64,000 bases of DNA, from the NCBI RefSeq assembly GCF_000372805.1, contig NZ_KB889930.1, positions 38,136 to 102,135 on the forward strand, read 5' to 3'. The notes below the pieces were generated by a model that saw only the letters and a list, made by a program, of their open reading frames with translations, was not told the origin of the DNA and made no database searches. Source of the stretch: Marinobacter gelidimuriae (lineage in GTDB: Bacteria; Pseudomonadota; Gammaproteobacteria; Pseudomonadales; Oleiphilaceae). The position numbers and the translations under genes are program-made. Of the stretch, positions 62,990-64,000 are shown piece by piece (position 1 is the first letter of the stretch; every line of letters begins with the position of its first letter).

Positions 62990-63713
62990 ACCAGACCTGA
63001 ACAGGATATGGGTTTATCTGTCTGCGTCACCCCTGCTGGGCTTGACCATGACCTTGGTGGCCTACAGCCTGGCGCACCGTCTTTATCTTCGCTCGGGTTC
63101 CAACCCTTTGCTAAACCCGGTGGTGACGTCGGTTACGGCACTTATCCTGTTTCTGCTGGCGACGGACACGTCCTACGATGATTATTTTGATGGCGCCCAG
63201 TTCGTTCACTTTCTGCTGGGCCCCGCCACCGTGGCGCTGGCTATTCCTCTGTACCAGCAATTCAACAAACTGAAACAGGTTTGGCTGCCGGTCACCGTGG
63301 CTTTGGTAACCGGCGTGGTTGTTGGTGCGTTCAGCTCGGTGGCGATTGCCCGACTGTTGGGCGCCAGCCTTGAAACCCAGTTGTCACTGGCCCCTAAGTC
63401 GGTAACGGCGCCGGTAGGCATGGCGATATCGGAACAGATCGGAGGCCTGCCTTCGCTCACAGCGGCTTTGGTGGTGGTTACCGGTATTATTGGCGCCGTT
63501 ATCGGCTCCAAGCTATTCGATTTGATGGGTATTCGAGACGACAGTGTGAAAGGTATTGCTATGGGCATGACGTCCCACGGTATCGGCACCGCGCGGGCTT
63601 TCCAGGTCAGCGCCCAGATGGGCGCATTCTCTGGTCTTGCCATGGCGCTGTCGGCTTTCCTTTACTCGGTTTTTCTGCCGTGGCTGTTGAGTGTTTCCGG
63701 TGTGCTTGGATGA
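62982..63713 (+). CDS. LrgB/CidB family membrane protein
   Basis: A 243-residue protein with about seven helices: FVHFLLGPATVALAIPLYQQ, LAPKSVTAPVGMAISEQIGGLPSLTA, and MTSHGIGTARAFQVSAQMGAFSGLAMALSAF, all hallmarks of LrgB. It is translationally coupled to the LrgA-like gene. The pair follows the GlcC-like regulator by 25 bases and is probably in its transcript. Confidence 0.92.
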   Translation: MIEPDLNRIWVYLSASPLLGLTMTLVAYSLAHRLYLRSGSNPLLNPVVTSVTALILFLLATDTSYDDYFDGAQFVHFLLGPATVALAIPLYQQFNKLKQVWLPVTVALVTGVVVGAFSSVAIARLLGASLETQLSLAPKSVTAPVGMAISEQIGGLPSLTAALVVVTGIIGAVIGSKLFDLMGIRDDSVKGIAMGMTSHGIGTARAFQVSAQMGAFSGLAMALSAFLYSVFLPWLLSVSGVLG

Positions 63714-63844
63714 CTCGTTACTTCATCAAAAGCCAAGGCTACGGACTCAGTTGAGACGAACGGGTGTCCGGAATTATTGAATTACTACAAAAGCTTACTG
63801 CTCAGTTGAGTGGCAGCTAACGTCTGACTATTGACCCGGCGAAA

Positions 63845-64000
63845 TCATTGCAAGCTCTGAAAGGCACTTTTCACGTGGGCAGCCAACGCGTCATTGAGGG
63901 GATTGGAGCCTCTGCGCACGAGTGCCAGCTGATAACGGCCTATCTCTGGCAGGTCGTCGCTGACAATCTGTTTGAGCGGTAACCGCACAAGGCTCAGGGG
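63845..64000 (-). CDS. LysR-family regulator, C-terminal end (cut by the window)
   Basis: The minus-strand frame is open from the window edge to a stop at 63845-63847 and encodes 51 residues, including EIGRYQLALVRRGSNPLNDA and HVKSAFQSL. This is the usual end of a LysR substrate-binding domain, whose N-terminus lies outside. About 130 bases between it and the lrgB-like gene show nothing recognisable. Confidence 0.65.
   Translation of the reverse strand, partial: PLSLVRLPLKQIVSDDLPEIGRYQLALVRRGSNPLNDALAAHVKSAFQSLQ

Noticed and set aside
63714..63844. Possible small gene or terminator after the lrgB-like gene
   Set aside because: No open frame with a ribosome site and no stem followed by a T-tract could be seen.

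Overview
The window looks like chromosomal DNA of a halophilic marine gammaproteobacterium, most likely Marinobacter or a close relative. This rests on gene content: an ectoine TRAP transporter resembling TeaABCD of Halomonas elongata, four TRAP-type loci, ovothiol synthase, a glycolate regulon, tetrathionate reductase and GGGGACAGA-type intergenic palindromes. The genus is inferred. No tRNA, rRNA or CRISPR array was seen.

Layout. 1-4.9 kb: end of an RND pump and an AttEFGH-like ABC exporter operon with a broken permease. 4.9-9.6 kb: electrophile and aldehyde defence (short-chain dehydrogenase, nemA, nemR, divergent frmA), ending in a palindrome pair. 9.6-14 kb: MotA/OmpA-like pair, DJ-1 family protein, thioesterase, rhodanese. 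14-18.7 kb: a decayed stretch holding remnants of two diguanylate cyclases, DUF2235, DUF3800, a transposase and a polyamine-binding protein around one intact TRAP binding protein. 18.7-22.3 kb: teaABCD. 22.4-26.8 kb: hydrolase, periplasmic glutathione peroxidase, ovoA, nitroreductase. 26.9-32.1 kb: ttrBCA with an FNR/Anr-like box. 32.1-37.7 kb: dsbG, a membrane TlpA protein, a secD remnant, a solute-binding protein, an AEC carrier, CIA30 and YaiI. 37.8-44.5 kb: a complete type I Wadjet operon, jetABCD. 44.7-48.3 kb: a gene graveyard (RES toxin, histidine kinase, EAL, chemoreceptor, ECF sigma factor, and broken davT/davD-like genes). 48.3-53.7 kb: glutarate CoA-transferase, gcdH, a TRAP membrane pair and a GntR regulator. 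53.8-63.7 kb: glcDEFG, a TRAP transporter, glcC with two operators, and lrgAB. The window ends inside a LysR-family gene.

The most unusual large-scale signal is the number of genes that keep a recognisable beginning and end but have lost their middle, next to long stretches of intact operons. This points to ongoing decay by internal deletion in accessory genes. The best recognised complete system is the Wadjet defence operon. The right end reads as a coherent regulon for C2/2-hydroxyacid use, and the 46-54 kb block as a partly broken lysine / 5-aminovalerate / glutarate pathway. I saw no clearly new multi-gene system; the most testable new ideas are LrgAB as part of glycolate transport, the pairing of ovothiol synthase with a periplasmic peroxidase, and NemR control of frmA.
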